Origin: Dysgonomonas sp. Marseille-P4361
Lineage (GTDB): Bacteria > Bacteroidota > Bacteroidia > Bacteroidales > Dysgonomonadaceae
Reading direction: 5' to 3'
Assembly: GCF_900343125.1 (NCBI RefSeq)
Contig: NZ_OPYL01000003.1
Span: forward strand, 1 to 64,000
DNA length: 64,000 nucleotides
Shown piece by piece: positions 26,064 to 35,098 of this stretch. The notes below the pieces were generated by a model. It did no database searches. It worked only from the letters and a program-made list of their open reading frames with translations, and was not told where the DNA came from. Position 1 is the stretch's first letter, and each line of letters opens with the position of its first letter. Made by a program: the position numbers and the translations under genes.

Positions 26064-27061
26064 AGTTCAATTTGCCTTAATAACTCTTCAATGGTATCTA
26101 ATACCTTAACCTGCCCATTAGAATAATGAAGGTTGATTCGCTGCTCTTTTATCTCAATGTACGGATCTGATTCAACTTCGCGTGAAACCATTATCCCTTC
26201 TCTCAGCAGAGCCTTTCTTACCATTGCATATATTTGCCCGTGCCCCTTCATTCGAATTGTTTTTTCACATTCGTTCGAGACACGGAATAATCCGGTATCA
26301 GTGTCGAAAATAATCCCTTTCCTTGCGAAAAAATGACTTAGACTACCATCTATAGATAAATCTTCGGGAGTGCCAATTTTTATTCCGTTATCTTTATCCA
26401 TCAACCATATTCTATCTGCTATTTGTAATGCCAATTCCAGGTCATGAGTTGAAAGAAAAATTGTTTTGTTTGTTGTTCGCGATAATTGATGGAGCAATTG
26501 CATCATCTCAACTTTACTCGGAAAATCAAGAAACGCCGTAGGTTCATCTAATAAAATAATTGGAGTCTCTTGTGCTAAGGCTTTTGCAATCATCACTTTT
26601 TGACGTTCACCATCGCTCAGAGTATGAATCATTCGTGAAGCTAGATTGTCAATCTTGACTAAGGAAATAGCTTTATCGACAATTTTATGATCATTATCCG
26701 AAAGTTTTCCCCAGAACCCGGTATATGGACTACGCCCTAAGCCAATCAATTCCCGAGCTGTCATATTTTTTATATCGAATTTTTCAGTCAAAACGACACT
26801 TACCAAAGTTGCAAGTTCCTTTTCAGCATAATCTTCTATCTCTTTTCCCAAGATATAGATTTTACCTCCTAGTTTTGGCTGAAATGCTGTTATAGTTCTC
26901 ATCAGTGTAGACTTTCCGATACCATTAGCTCCAAGTAGACAAGTCAGTTCACCACTATATATTGTCGAACTGATTTTTTCTGCAACAGTTTTTTTGTTCT
27001 TCTTATCTATATAGCCTATTGAAAGGTCTTTAATTTCTATCGTTTTTTGCCTTTCAATCAT
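26060..27061 (-). CDS. btuD: Cobalamin/iron-type ABC transporter ATPase
   Basis: This 333-residue ATPase has Walker A G-A-N-G-I-G-K-S-T near 44-52, the signature L-S-D-G-E-R-Q-K near 148, Walker B I-I-L-L-D-E-P-T near 170, and the switch histidine in S-T-H-D. The last 80 residues are an extra C-terminal domain seen in some FecE/BtuD-like ATPases. Its neighbours are a permease and a binding lipoprotein in one operon with cobalamin genes behind a B12 riboswitch, so corrinoid import is likely, although siderophore importers share this family. It overlaps the permease stop by 1 bp. Confidence 0.88.
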   Translation of the reverse strand: MIERQKTIEIKDLSIGYIDKKNKKTVAEKISSTIYSGELTCLLGANGIGKSTLMRTITAFQPKLGGKIYILGKEIEDYAEKELATLVSVVLTEKFDIKNMTARELIGLGRSPYTGFWGKLSDNDHKIVDKAISLVKIDNLASRMIHTLSDGERQKVMIAKALAQETPIILLDEPTAFLDFPSKVEMMQLLHQLSRTTNKTIFLSTHDLELALQIADRIWLMDKDNGIKIGTPEDLSIDGSLSHFFARKGIIFDTDTGLFRVSNECEKTIRMKGHGQIYAMVRKALLREGIMVSREVESDPYIEIKEQRINLHYSNGQVKVLDTIEELLRQIEL

Positions 27062-28092
27062 TACATCAACTCATTTTTGCGTTTACCAAACAATACTGAA
27101 ATTACAATTGGTGCACCAATCAATGCTGTCACAGAATTTATTGGTAGAGCTCCTTCGAAACCAGGCATACGCGCTATAAGGTTACAGAATAAAGCCAACG
27201 ATGCACCCGTAAGTGTTACTGCCGGCATAAGTATTCGATGATCAGAAGTTACGAATACCATTCGACATAGATGGGGAACTGCCAAACCGAGAAAGACTAT
27301 TGGTCCACAATAAGCTGTAATTATAGCAGTTATAACACAAGAACTAGCTATAACAGCTAAACGTGATCGTCTAATATTCAAGCCTAAATTACGAGCATAT
27401 CTTTCGCCCAGAAGCATTAAGTTCAGAGTCTTTATCAATAGAAAAGATAGAGGAATCAGTACCGCCATTATACAAGCAAATGTATAAACCTGATTGCCGG
27501 ACACTTTGGCAAAGCTCCCTAATCCCCAAATGACATAAGCACGGACATCTTCGTCATTGCTAAAAAACTTCAGAACACCTATTATTGCTGTAGCAATATA
27601 CCCGATCATTACACCCATAATTAGTAGTATGACGTTTCCTTGTATTCGTTGCGAAATAGCCATAATAATTGTCATAACAAACATTGCTCCAACAATTGCA
27701 GCAACAGATACAGCAATTTCCCCGAAAAAGCCAAGACTACTCAGTGCCGTACCTCCAAAACTACCTGATAGTAAAATGACCAATGCTACGCCTAGACTAG
27801 CTCCTGAACTAATTCCCAGTTCGGATGGCCCTGCCAAAGGATTTCTAAAAACAGTCTGCATCTGCAATCCGCTGATTGCTAAGCCAGATCCGGCTACTAA
27901 TGCTGTCAGTGTTTGAGGAAATCTGGATTTCCAGATTATATTTTCCCAAATAACAGGTTCATTCCCTATGCCGAATAATATATTCCAGGTTGAAATAAAT
28001 GGTACAGCTACTGTTCCTAAAACCAAGTTCAGAATGAAGAGACAGAATATAGATCCGAGTATGATCAAAAATGCAATATCGTGACGTTTCAT
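27061..28092 (-). CDS. btuC: FecCD/BtuC-type ABC permease
   Basis: This 343-residue polytopic membrane protein has about ten helices. The family segments are G-L-Q-M-Q-T-V-F-R-N-P-L-A-x-P near 80, G-I-S-S-G-A-S-L-G near 98, and the coupling-helix region G-L-A-V-P-H-L-C-R near 280. With btuD and btuF it forms the inner-membrane importer for corrinoids taken in by the TonB receptors of the window. Genes are packed without gaps. Confidence 0.9.
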   Translation of the reverse strand: MKRHDIAFLIILGSIFCLFILNLVLGTVAVPFISTWNILFGIGNEPVIWENIIWKSRFPQTLTALVAGSGLAISGLQMQTVFRNPLAGPSELGISSGASLGVALVILLSGSFGGTALSSLGFFGEIAVSVAAIVGAMFVMTIIMAISQRIQGNVILLIMGVMIGYIATAIIGVLKFFSNDEDVRAYVIWGLGSFAKVSGNQVYTFACIMAVLIPLSFLLIKTLNLMLLGERYARNLGLNIRRSRLAVIASSCVITAIITAYCGPIVFLGLAVPHLCRMVFVTSDHRILMPAVTLTGASLALFCNLIARMPGFEGALPINSVTALIGAPIVISVLFGKRKNELM

Positions 28093-29220
28093 TTATTTCA
28101 ATAATTCATAGTAAACTGAGGTGTGATCCGATAATAAGTTGGGATGGAAAATCTTTATAAGATCGGCCAAGACTACTTCTGGTTCTACGGGAGTATTTTC
28201 ATAAAAGGGTTTTTCACGTAGATTACAGTAGATTACTTTCTTTTCTTTGTAAGCTTTGAAATCTGTATAGCGAGCATCAGTCTGTTTAAGTACATCATAG
28301 TTATATTCACCATTATAGCTATTTACAATTCGCCAATAATTGGCGTCGGCTCCTTGTGAGTAAACAGTTTCGTAGTCTACATAAAATCCGCCTGACTCAT
28401 TATCATTCTGCATAAAATAGTTAGCTCCTGCATCTTTAAAAAGCTGGGCTAAATAGCTTTTTCCTCCTACTACATACCAATTCCCCGAATGTAATTCGCC
28501 ACTCAGTACAGTAGGCTTGTTTGCTATATCTTTTGTTAATGCTTGTAATTCAATGTATCTTTTTTCTATTTCTTCGAATTGTTTTTCAGCTTGCTTTTCC
28601 ATTCCAAGGAGCATTGCTGTAAACTTTATCCATTCGGCTTGCCCTAATGGCGTCGTTTCTTTGTAACCAAGAAAGCTAACTAGAGGAATATCCAAGTTCC
28701 GAATAGCATCATATCCTCCTTTTTTGAAAGGCGAAACAAGAATCAGATCAGGATTAAGAGCCATGACTATTTCGCTATCAAACTCACCCTCGATACCAAT
28801 CTTTCGAGTCTTGCCATCTTTGATCTGTTGATTGATTTGTTTGTTCGACAGAAAACGTGTACTTGTTATACCAACAACTTTATCCAATGCATTTAATTTA
28901 ATAAAATTAGATAATTGTAGGTTTGTCATACAGATAACACTTTTTACAGGAGCTTCTATGATTGTATAATCCGACGGTATACCTTCTTTCGAACTACCTC
29001 TTTTTAATAAGGCGTATTTGTACGTAATATCACTTTCTTTGCTCGGATCGGTTATGTCGATCAATCTAAAATTACCGTGATCGGATACTTGAAATCCTTT
29101 GGCATATTTAACTTCAAACAGATTTCCATTATTTTCTATTTTTTCTCCAGTTCCTTTTTTGTTTGGATTACATGAAATTAATAGAGTAATACCTAAGAAT
29201 AGAATAATATAGTATTTCAT
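28093..29220 (-). CDS. btuF: BtuF-like substrate-binding lipoprotein
   Basis: This 375-residue protein has a lipoprotein signal ending at C17 (L-L-I-S-C). The periplasmic-binding fold of the helical-backbone type follows: D-K-V-V-G-I-T-S, then N-P-D-L-I-L-V-S-P-F and V-L-S-G-E-L-H-S-G-N-W. Such proteins hand corrinoids or ferric siderophores to BtuCD-type importers. Position immediately before btuC in a B12-riboswitch operon supports corrinoids. Its start overlaps the cbiL stop (ATGA type). Confidence 0.85.
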   Translation of the reverse strand: MKYYIILFLGITLLISCNPNKKGTGEKIENNGNLFEVKYAKGFQVSDHGNFRLIDITDPSKESDITYKYALLKRGSSKEGIPSDYTIIEAPVKSVICMTNLQLSNFIKLNALDKVVGITSTRFLSNKQINQQIKDGKTRKIGIEGEFDSEIVMALNPDLILVSPFKKGGYDAIRNLDIPLVSFLGYKETTPLGQAEWIKFTAMLLGMEKQAEKQFEEIEKRYIELQALTKDIANKPTVLSGELHSGNWYVVGGKSYLAQLFKDAGANYFMQNDNESGGFYVDYETVYSQGADANYWRIVNSYNGEYNYDVLKQTDARYTDFKAYKEKKVIYCNLREKPFYENTPVEPEVVLADLIKIFHPNLLSDHTSVYYELLK

Positions 29221-29936
29221 ATAGAAAATTTATTTTGAATGATTAGTAACGAGAAATAAGGAAACTTCTTACTTATAATTGTTTTTTTATCAGTTGTGTA
29301 GTACTCTTTTCCTATAATACCAACATTCTCAAAATAGTGATGGTCAATATTGTTTTTCGAATAGATGAGCTCTTTAATTACACTTTCGCTTAATGAAGGT
29401 TTCATTATAATAATGGATTTACCGGAATTCAAATAGGAGATTAATTCATTTGAATCTGTTTTTCCTGGAATAACAACCAGTTGTTCTTCTTGTTTTGCTA
29501 TATGGATATTTGCAAGAGCAGCACAAGATATAAACGCAGGAATACCTCCAATCCGTTGTGTAGGAATACCAATTTTCATCAATTCCTCATTGATATACTG
29601 ACTTGATGAATAGAATCCAGAATCGCCTTCAGCTACAATAGCGACTTTTAAACCTTCTGAATAATATTTTGCAGCTAGTATAGCTACTGCTTCATAGTAT
29701 CTTAATGCATTTGTTCGATCTTTACTCATCGGAACATGAAAAAGCTCTATTTTATTTTCATCAATATGTAATTCAGTTAAAATACTCTTCGAGCGAGATA
29801 CTACTTCATTTCCAATTCTATTCGTAGAAGGAGTTAAGATTACATCTGCATCTTGCAATTTTTTTAGTCCTTTTAAAGTTATTAATTCAGGATCTCCAGA
29901 TCCCAAGGACACGAACGATATTCTGTTTATATTCAT
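29217..29936 (-). CDS. cbiL/cobI: Precorrin-2 C20-methyltransferase
   Basis: This 239-residue tetrapyrrole methyltransferase has V-S-L-G-S-G-D-P-E-L-I-T-L-K at the N-terminus, V-A-E-G-D-S-G-F-Y-S-S in the middle and G-G-I-P-A-F-I-S-C-A-A. It methylates C20 of (cobalt-)precorrin-2, the first committed corrin step. It sits inside the transport operon between the DUF4374 lipoprotein and btuF, so biosynthesis and uptake are co-regulated. It completes the methylation set with cobJ, cobM, cbiET and cbiD. Confidence 0.9.
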   Translation of the reverse strand: MNINRISFVSLGSGDPELITLKGLKKLQDADVILTPSTNRIGNEVVSRSKSILTELHIDENKIELFHVPMSKDRTNALRYYEAVAILAAKYYSEGLKVAIVAEGDSGFYSSSQYINEELMKIGIPTQRIGGIPAFISCAALANIHIAKQEEQLVVIPGKTDSNELISYLNSGKSIIIMKPSLSESVIKELIYSKNNIDHHYFENVGIIGKEYYTTDKKTIISKKFPYFSLLIIQNKFSI

Positions 29937-30011
29937 CTTATAATCAATCGCAGAACATCATATTTAAGCTAAACAATATGGTGTCCTGCGATTCTGTTAT
30001 TTGGGTATTAT

Positions 30012-31271
30012 TTAGTTTTCTATCATAACCAATCGTTGGAAATAGAATCCATCTTGGATTGTTAGACCTTTTTTCAGATTCCCTGTTTTTATGTCATATA
30101 TATATATAGCTTGCTTCTCTTTTTCAGGATTAACTCCAATATATACTTTATCCTTGAGTACGATTGTCCGCTGAGAAATTGTTCCTTCACTGTAAGGTAA
30201 ATCTAGCTCAGTCAGATTATCAGTTTTCAAATCTAGCACAGCATAGTAACAATTATAATTCGCTCCCCATCCAGGTGCACCTGTGTGTGTTGGGTCTTGA
30301 ATATAGAGGAGAACTTTGTCAGAAGAAAGGTTGTCAATCGTAATTATTTTTCCACGAGAATAATCCTTCCCTTGAAACCCTAAATACGATTTGTCAAAAT
30401 CTTTACTGCCTCGGTTAATACGAAGAATAGAGCCATACTGTTGAGTGCTATATTCATTATCACTACCCTTTAATCTGCTTGCACATACCAAATAATAGTT
30501 GCCATTAGAATCGAAAAAAGATTTTGACATAGCCATTTCTCCATATGCAGTAGCCCCCATTTGTTCGGCACGATCCTCTGTTATCACTGTTTCTACTGAC
30601 ATATCATCAGCGTTAACAAATGCTGCATAAAAATGAGTTTTATCGTTGTTATTACAGTAAGTATAAATGATCTTATTATCTTCTTTACGATAAGCAGCGA
30701 TTCCAGATGTACTAAATTTTCCACCTTCAGCTAAAGCCGGCAAATTAAGTTCACCTTCACTTAGAATGACCATCCTTTCAGTATCTACTTTAATCCAAAT
30801 AACTTTACTAGCATCCCCGTTAGCTGCCATTAGAGCCAATACTTTATCATTTATCCATGCATGGGCAAACCTTCTGTCCTTTAAAGTGTTTTTTTCAAAA
30901 GGAATTTCGGCTATCACTTCTATTCCCTTAGCTGTGATTTTATATTTACCAAAACGATCTTTTTCTTGTGGAACTTGATAATAATATTGTCCCTTAATAA
31001 TATTTTCCATAAATAGTTTAGCCGTAACATCAACGCCTTCTCCTTTAAAAGATATTTCGTCTTCGTTCTCTATAGATTCTACACTTTGTACAACTCGAGC
31101 TACATGACCTCCTCCTCCATATGAGTCGGTTGTCATCCAAATATCGAAATGAGTTGTTGCTACAGGGGTTATTGGATCAATAGGATCAGTATCATCATCA
31201 GAACATGATATAAAAAAAGAACTGATGAATAGTAACACTAGAAAAGGAAAATAGAATTTCATTGTTTTCAT
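30012..31271 (-). CDS. DUF4374-type surface lipoprotein (XusB-like)
   Basis: This 419-residue protein has a lipoprotein signal ending at C23 (F-F-I-S-C-S) followed by an acidic D-D-D-T-D-P stretch. Acidic residues just after the lipidated cysteine are a known surface-export signal in Bacteroidetes. The body has repeating beta-strand segments consistent with a beta-propeller. The overall pattern, including W-M-T-T-D-S-Y-G near the N-terminus, fits DUF4374. The best-studied member is XusB of Bacteroides thetaiotaomicron, which binds ferric enterobactin with the receptor XusA. Here it follows its TonB receptor by 15 bp in a B12-riboswitch operon, so the ligand may be a corrinoid, cobalt chelate or other tetrapyrrole. 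Ligand unknown. Confidence 0.75.
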   Translation of the reverse strand: MKTMKFYFPFLVLLFISSFFISCSDDDTDPIDPITPVATTHFDIWMTTDSYGGGGHVARVVQSVESIENEDEISFKGEGVDVTAKLFMENIIKGQYYYQVPQEKDRFGKYKITAKGIEVIAEIPFEKNTLKDRRFAHAWINDKVLALMAANGDASKVIWIKVDTERMVILSEGELNLPALAEGGKFSTSGIAAYRKEDNKIIYTYCNNNDKTHFYAAFVNADDMSVETVITEDRAEQMGATAYGEMAMSKSFFDSNGNYYLVCASRLKGSDNEYSTQQYGSILRINRGSKDFDKSYLGFQGKDYSRGKIITIDNLSSDKVLLYIQDPTHTGAPGWGANYNCYYAVLDLKTDNLTELDLPYSEGTISQRTIVLKDKVYIGVNPEKEKQAIYIYDIKTGNLKKGLTIQDGFYFQRLVMIEN

Positions 31272-31286
31272 TGATTATTTGTATAT

Positions 31287-33680
31287 TTAATTAAAAAAGA
31301 ATCTCATTTTACAAAAGAATGCTCTTCCAGGCTTTTGGAGTTTCAGATTATCATAGGTCAGCCGATCGAAAATATTAGTACATTCTAGAGATATATTATA
31401 TTTTTCATTTTTTAATGAATATGTTAATGATAAATCACTTATGTTTTGTGTCGGTATTCTTGATTTAGCATCTCCTCCTCCAGCACTTTTCCAAGTATAA
31501 TAATACCAATGAACGTATTGGAAATAGTAGGCTAACTTGATCTGGTTATCTTTTGCCCCAAATAAGTTTTGTTTTTTCACATTTAACTCTACATTGCTAT
31601 ACAACCAAGGAGTATTAGGAATCTGATCGTTATAAGTAGCTGAAGGTTTACCATTTTCTAAGTACTTATTCTTATTTTTCTCCTCCAAGTATGTACAATT
31701 TACTATTGCTTGAAATAAACTGCTATAACTGTATCTTAGTTCTCCTTCTATTCCTTTAACTGTAGCATTATTTAGATTTTCATACTGTCCAAGCCTGTCT
31801 TCTACTGGGCTAGGTTTGTAGCGTATGTAATCCTTAACTGTTCGCATAAAACTTCCTACTTCATAATATAAATGATGTTTATTATTACAGTCAATTTCGC
31901 CAAACATGCCTATATTTACATTATTACTACTTTCAGGTTTCAATGTAAGGTTAGGGTATACTGTTGTTCCATTTCCAAGAAGTTCTCTTGCTATTGGTAA
32001 ACGAATCGCATGTTCATAAGATGCTTTTATGGCAAAATTGCTATTGAAACGATATCGTGATGCTATTCCATAACCAATGTTGTAATTAGTTGATGAGTTA
32101 GGTATATCTTTCGATCCTGTTATATGAGATAAATCTTGTTGTCCTATTCTCAAATTATTAATATAATCTTTTAAGAATAAAATATTTGTTAGCTTGTTGT
32201 CAAATAGATTAAGAGAGTATGATAAACCAAAAACATGCTTTGTTACAACATCATTAGATGGTTTAAAATCCATATCTATTTCATCATAACGTTTATTCCC
32301 TGTACGATCTAATGTGTAATTCAGATTAAAAGATTGATTGTTAGATAGTCTGTAGTTTATGCTTGCACGTCCAATTGTTGTAGGGCGTTTATAATGCTTT
32401 TTAGATTTTCCGCTCCTCATTATTTCATTCATCTTAGAATCTATTCTATTATCAAAGGAACCATCCCACCAATATTTCTGATATGCAGTATCAATAACAA
32501 TAGAGTGATCCCAAGTGTGAGAAACAAAAATATTAGTTGATAAATTCTTGATGAGTAAATCATTTTTTATGTAGTTCGCAGAAATACCAAACGATCTATT
32601 TTCTTTTTCAGCTTTACCATATACAATGTTTTGAATTGCTCCTGTTTGCAATTCCTTGTTTATAGCAGAATATGAAGTCGAAAAGAAAAATGAATCTGCC
32701 CACTTCTTATTTATAACACCTACTTCTAAATGTCCAATTAAAGAAAGGTAATCATCGTGAAAGCGTTTAGCGTCTGTTGTTTTAAATCTACTTCGCTCAA
32801 TTCCATCCTCATCAATAAATTTTTCTTTCACTTGTATATCCTTCATTTTATAATTATTCTTTGAATAATTGATCCCAAAAGAAGGACGTATTACTATTCC
32901 AGTTTTTCTTTCAGTATATTGAGCTCTAAAATCAGCTTTATGAGTGCTAAATGAACCAATGCCATAAGAAGTGTCTATGTAGTCTTTTATATTTATATTT
33001 GTTATTATATTTATAGCACCTCCTAATGCATCGGCTCCTAATTCAGATGGAACAAATCCCTTATATATTTCGATCCGATCAACAAGATTAATAGGCAGGT
33101 TGGATAAATTAACCTCAGAGCCCAAATATGCTAATGGAATTCCATTAACAAAGTACCTAATGGCATTTCCAGATAATCCATTGATAGATAGTTCAAAATC
33201 TGAACCAACTCCTCCTTTTTCTCTAACTCTTATACCTGAACTTCTTCCTACCATCGTATTCAAGTTATTAAGGTCATTAGTTCTCGACTTCACGGACAAG
33301 GCGTTGACCGAATAAGCACTTTCACGGAGTTGTTGATGTTTAGATTTACCCTTGACCTCTACGGTTGATAACTCATGTGTCTTTGGAGTTAATTCGAAGT
33401 TGCATTCCTTGTTGTTACTTATCTCAATATCAACTACTTTTGTTTCATAACCAAAACAAACAATTGTGACTGTATAAGATCCAGAGGCAATCTTACCATT
33501 AAAAGAGCCTTTATCATCAGTAACAGATAGTAAGTATTCGTCAACTATTATACTCGCCCCTGAAATAGGTTTGTTATTGATGTCAGAAACTTTGCCATGC
33601 AATACAATATTCCTATTCTGGGCATAGAATGATACATTTACTAATAAGTAAAATAAAATAATAAAGATTTTTTTCACCAT
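31287..33680 (-). CDS. TonB-dependent outer-membrane receptor with CarboxypepD_reg domain (XusA-like)
   Basis: This 797-residue protein has a signal peptide at residues 1-20. A carboxypeptidase-regulatory-like beta domain follows at about 25-105 (I-V-L-H-G-K-V-S-D, then V-T-I-V-C-F-G-Y-E). The plug begins near 115 and a 22-strand barrel ends in an aromatic residue pattern F-C-K-M-R-F-F-F-N. It is first in an operon with a DUF4374 lipoprotein, cbiL and btuFCD, and has a B12 riboswitch 175 nt upstream of the start. The combination receptor plus DUF4374 matches XusAB. Import of a corrinoid, a cobalt complex or a siderophore-like metallophore are all possible. Regulation favours cobalamin-related cargo. 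Confidence 0.85.
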   Translation of the reverse strand: MVKKIFIILFYLLVNVSFYAQNRNIVLHGKVSDINNKPISGASIIVDEYLLSVTDDKGSFNGKIASGSYTVTIVCFGYETKVVDIEISNNKECNFELTPKTHELSTVEVKGKSKHQQLRESAYSVNALSVKSRTNDLNNLNTMVGRSSGIRVREKGGVGSDFELSINGLSGNAIRYFVNGIPLAYLGSEVNLSNLPINLVDRIEIYKGFVPSELGADALGGAINIITNINIKDYIDTSYGIGSFSTHKADFRAQYTERKTGIVIRPSFGINYSKNNYKMKDIQVKEKFIDEDGIERSRFKTTDAKRFHDDYLSLIGHLEVGVINKKWADSFFFSTSYSAINKELQTGAIQNIVYGKAEKENRSFGISANYIKNDLLIKNLSTNIFVSHTWDHSIVIDTAYQKYWWDGSFDNRIDSKMNEIMRSGKSKKHYKRPTTIGRASINYRLSNNQSFNLNYTLDRTGNKRYDEIDMDFKPSNDVVTKHVFGLSYSLNLFDNKLTNILFLKDYINNLRIGQQDLSHITGSKDIPNSSTNYNIGYGIASRYRFNSNFAIKASYEHAIRLPIARELLGNGTTVYPNLTLKPESSNNVNIGMFGEIDCNNKHHLYYEVGSFMRTVKDYIRYKPSPVEDRLGQYENLNNATVKGIEGELRYSYSSLFQAIVNCTYLEEKNKNKYLENGKPSATYNDQIPNTPWLYSNVELNVKKQNLFGAKDNQIKLAYYFQYVHWYYYTWKSAGGGDAKSRIPTQNISDLSLTYSLKNEKYNISLECTNIFDRLTYDNLKLQKPGRAFFCKMRFFFN

Positions 33681-33854
33681 TGTTTTATTTAAAATACGAC
33701 TTGAAATCTTTTAAATAAAACTAACGTGTATTCGAAATAACCTTGGTTAAATACTTAGTGGCTGAATTGCATCAATAATATTGATTTCGCAAGAAATGGA
33801 TTGAATCCTAAAGTCTTGTTGTCAGCTCTATTCCACGAAAGCTTTATAACTAAT

Positions 33855-34028
33855 ATTCTGGCAGGTCTTCTGACTTACTCTATCTTTGAACGCCCTTCCC
33901 ATTCACAAGTGAACAGTGGTTTTGAGTATTGTTCAAAGACTTTGGCGGAGCTTACAGCAGCGGGTCTGTTCAGGACTTTCACCTGATTCCCTTTTCATCA
34001 CAATCTGTGAATACAGAATGTGACACCA
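33855..34028 (-). ncRNA. Cobalamin riboswitch 2
   Basis: On the minus strand the conserved blocks are present: GGGAATC, CAGACCCGCTGCTGTAAG (P5 with CCCGC in the loop), CACTGTTCAC...GGGAAGGGC, and the closing box AAGTCAGAAGACCTGCC near 33857. A hairpin (AGCT arms) follows after about 16 nt, but unlike riboswitches 1, 3 and 4 its loop has no CGGG-type complement to loop 5. It controls the operon from the TonB receptor to cobK-cbiD. Confidence 0.93.
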
Positions 34029-34038
34029 AAATCATATG

Positions 34039-34046
34039 CAAAGATA
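34039..34046 (-). promoter_or_regulatory. -7 box before riboswitch 2
   Basis: On the minus strand the sequence reads TATCTTTG (TAnnTTTG), 10 bp upstream of the aptamer. No convincing -33 TTTG at normal spacing is seen. The same TATCTTTG occurs before riboswitch 4. Confidence 0.55.
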
Positions 34047-34109
34047 ATCGTTTAGTCGATATAAACTAAAAATTGATCAAAAGTAATTGATATAATATTG
34101 AGTTTATTT

Positions 34110-34454
34110 TTACTCTGGCACATAAATAATTTCACCATTTTCCAGTTCATAAGCGATACCTACCTTGCGACCCTTTTGTTGAGATTTAGACTGATCCTGA
34201 GATGGGGTATATTTATTGATTTGTTTCCCTTCTTTTTGTATAATCTCCATATTATCTTTACCTGGATTTTTGACAATCGTAAAATCTTCTTCAGTGAATA
34301 CCTCAGCCATATTCATGTGCATAACCATAGATACCATTAGTGCTACAGCAAATACCATTGCAACATCAAACAAGTTAACAACAACCGATAAGGGGTCGTG
34401 ATCTTCTTCTTTTGCAAACTTGTTAACTCTTTTAGTTTTTTTTCTGAGTGGCAT
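34110..34454 (-). CDS. DUF2149 membrane protein (HmuV-like)
   Basis: The ATG at 34454 is chosen over an in-frame TTG at 34460. The protein of about 114 residues has one membrane helix near 27-47 after an acidic D-P-L-S-V-V-V-N-L-F-D motif, and a periplasmic tail ending V-G-I-A-Y-E-L-E-N-G-E-I-I-Y. The N-terminal D...NLFDVA segment resembles ExbD/TolR proteins, so it may be the second subunit of the proton channel encoded just upstream. It is the last gene of the six-gene operon. In the recalled hmu heme operon the gene in this place is hmuV. Confidence 0.75.
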   Translation of the reverse strand: MPLRKKTKRVNKFAKEEDHDPLSVVVNLFDVAMVFAVALMVSMVMHMNMAEVFTEEDFTIVKNPGKDNMEIIQKEGKQINKYTPSQDQSKSQQKGRKVGIAYELENGEIIYVPE

Positions 34455-34456
34455 AA

Positions 34457-35053
34457 TCAATTTTGCTTTTCGGTTAAGAGATTAGCCACAAAGTCTAGAT
34501 TATTCACATCTCTGGCATACCACCTTTGCTTGAATTGCTGTGTCAACAAACCAACAGCACTCACCACAAGACCGATAACCGTAGCTGCAAATACAACTTG
34601 CATATTATGAGCCATTCCGGCAATATCACCCGTAGACAGACCTACAAGCGCAGGACTCATGGCTATCAATGTCCCAATCAAACCAAGTACAGGTCCCATC
34701 TTAGCTAATATTTTAGACAAGGATAGGTCTTTATCAGCTTCGTTCTCGAAGTTGGAAATCAGGAAATCGGCATAAGCCTCACTGGGTTTGGTATTGAGTA
34801 ATTCTCGCAAGTATTTTATATATAAAGAGTTATCTTTTTCGGGTAATAGCTGATTGAGTTCACTTACTGATGTTGCAGTTGATTCTTTAATCTTATTATT
34901 CAGTATCTTGTCATTTTTTCGCTTTGTCATAAACTGATTATAGAAGCTACCCAATAGGATTAATGATCTGAAAAACAAACACAATAAAATAATGACATCG
35001 GGTATCAAGAGACTATTTGCAACCCAGAATAATGCTTTAAAAATTAATTCCAT
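34457..35053 (-). CDS. MotA/TolQ/ExbB-type proton channel (HmuU-like)
   Basis: This 198-residue membrane protein has an N-terminal helix near 12-38, and a conserved C-terminal pair of helices with L-A-K-M-G-P-V-L-G-L-I-G-T-L-I-A-M-S-P-A-L near 115-137 and V-V-F-A-A-T-V-I-G-L-V-V-S near 153. This is the ExbB/TolQ core. It should use the proton gradient to drive a periplasmic partner, here probably the membrane-anchored CobN-like protein rather than a generic TonB. It precedes the DUF2149 gene by 2 bp. Confidence 0.85.
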   Translation of the reverse strand: MELIFKALFWVANSLLIPDVIILLCLFFRSLILLGSFYNQFMTKRKNDKILNNKIKESTATSVSELNQLLPEKDNSLYIKYLRELLNTKPSEAYADFLISNFENEADKDLSLSKILAKMGPVLGLIGTLIAMSPALVGLSTGDIAGMAHNMQVVFAATVIGLVVSAVGLLTQQFKQRWYARDVNNLDFVANLLTEKQN

Positions 35054-35098
35054 TTTATACGTTTAATTATTTATTTGAATATTTTATCTCTAAATAGA

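Larger units (their letters stand above)
33681..34109. other. Leader and riboswitch region between two leftward operons
   Basis: The stretch holds riboswitch 2 (about 33855-34028), its -7 box and a 175-nt leader. No additional gene is supported. No clean terminator for the DUF2149 gene is visible. A weak ATAAACT/AGTTTAT inverted repeat spans about 34061-34109. Confidence 0.5.

Noticed and set aside
33801-33986. Plus-strand ORF of 61 codons across riboswitch 2
   Set aside because: It is the antisense reading of a conserved aptamer.
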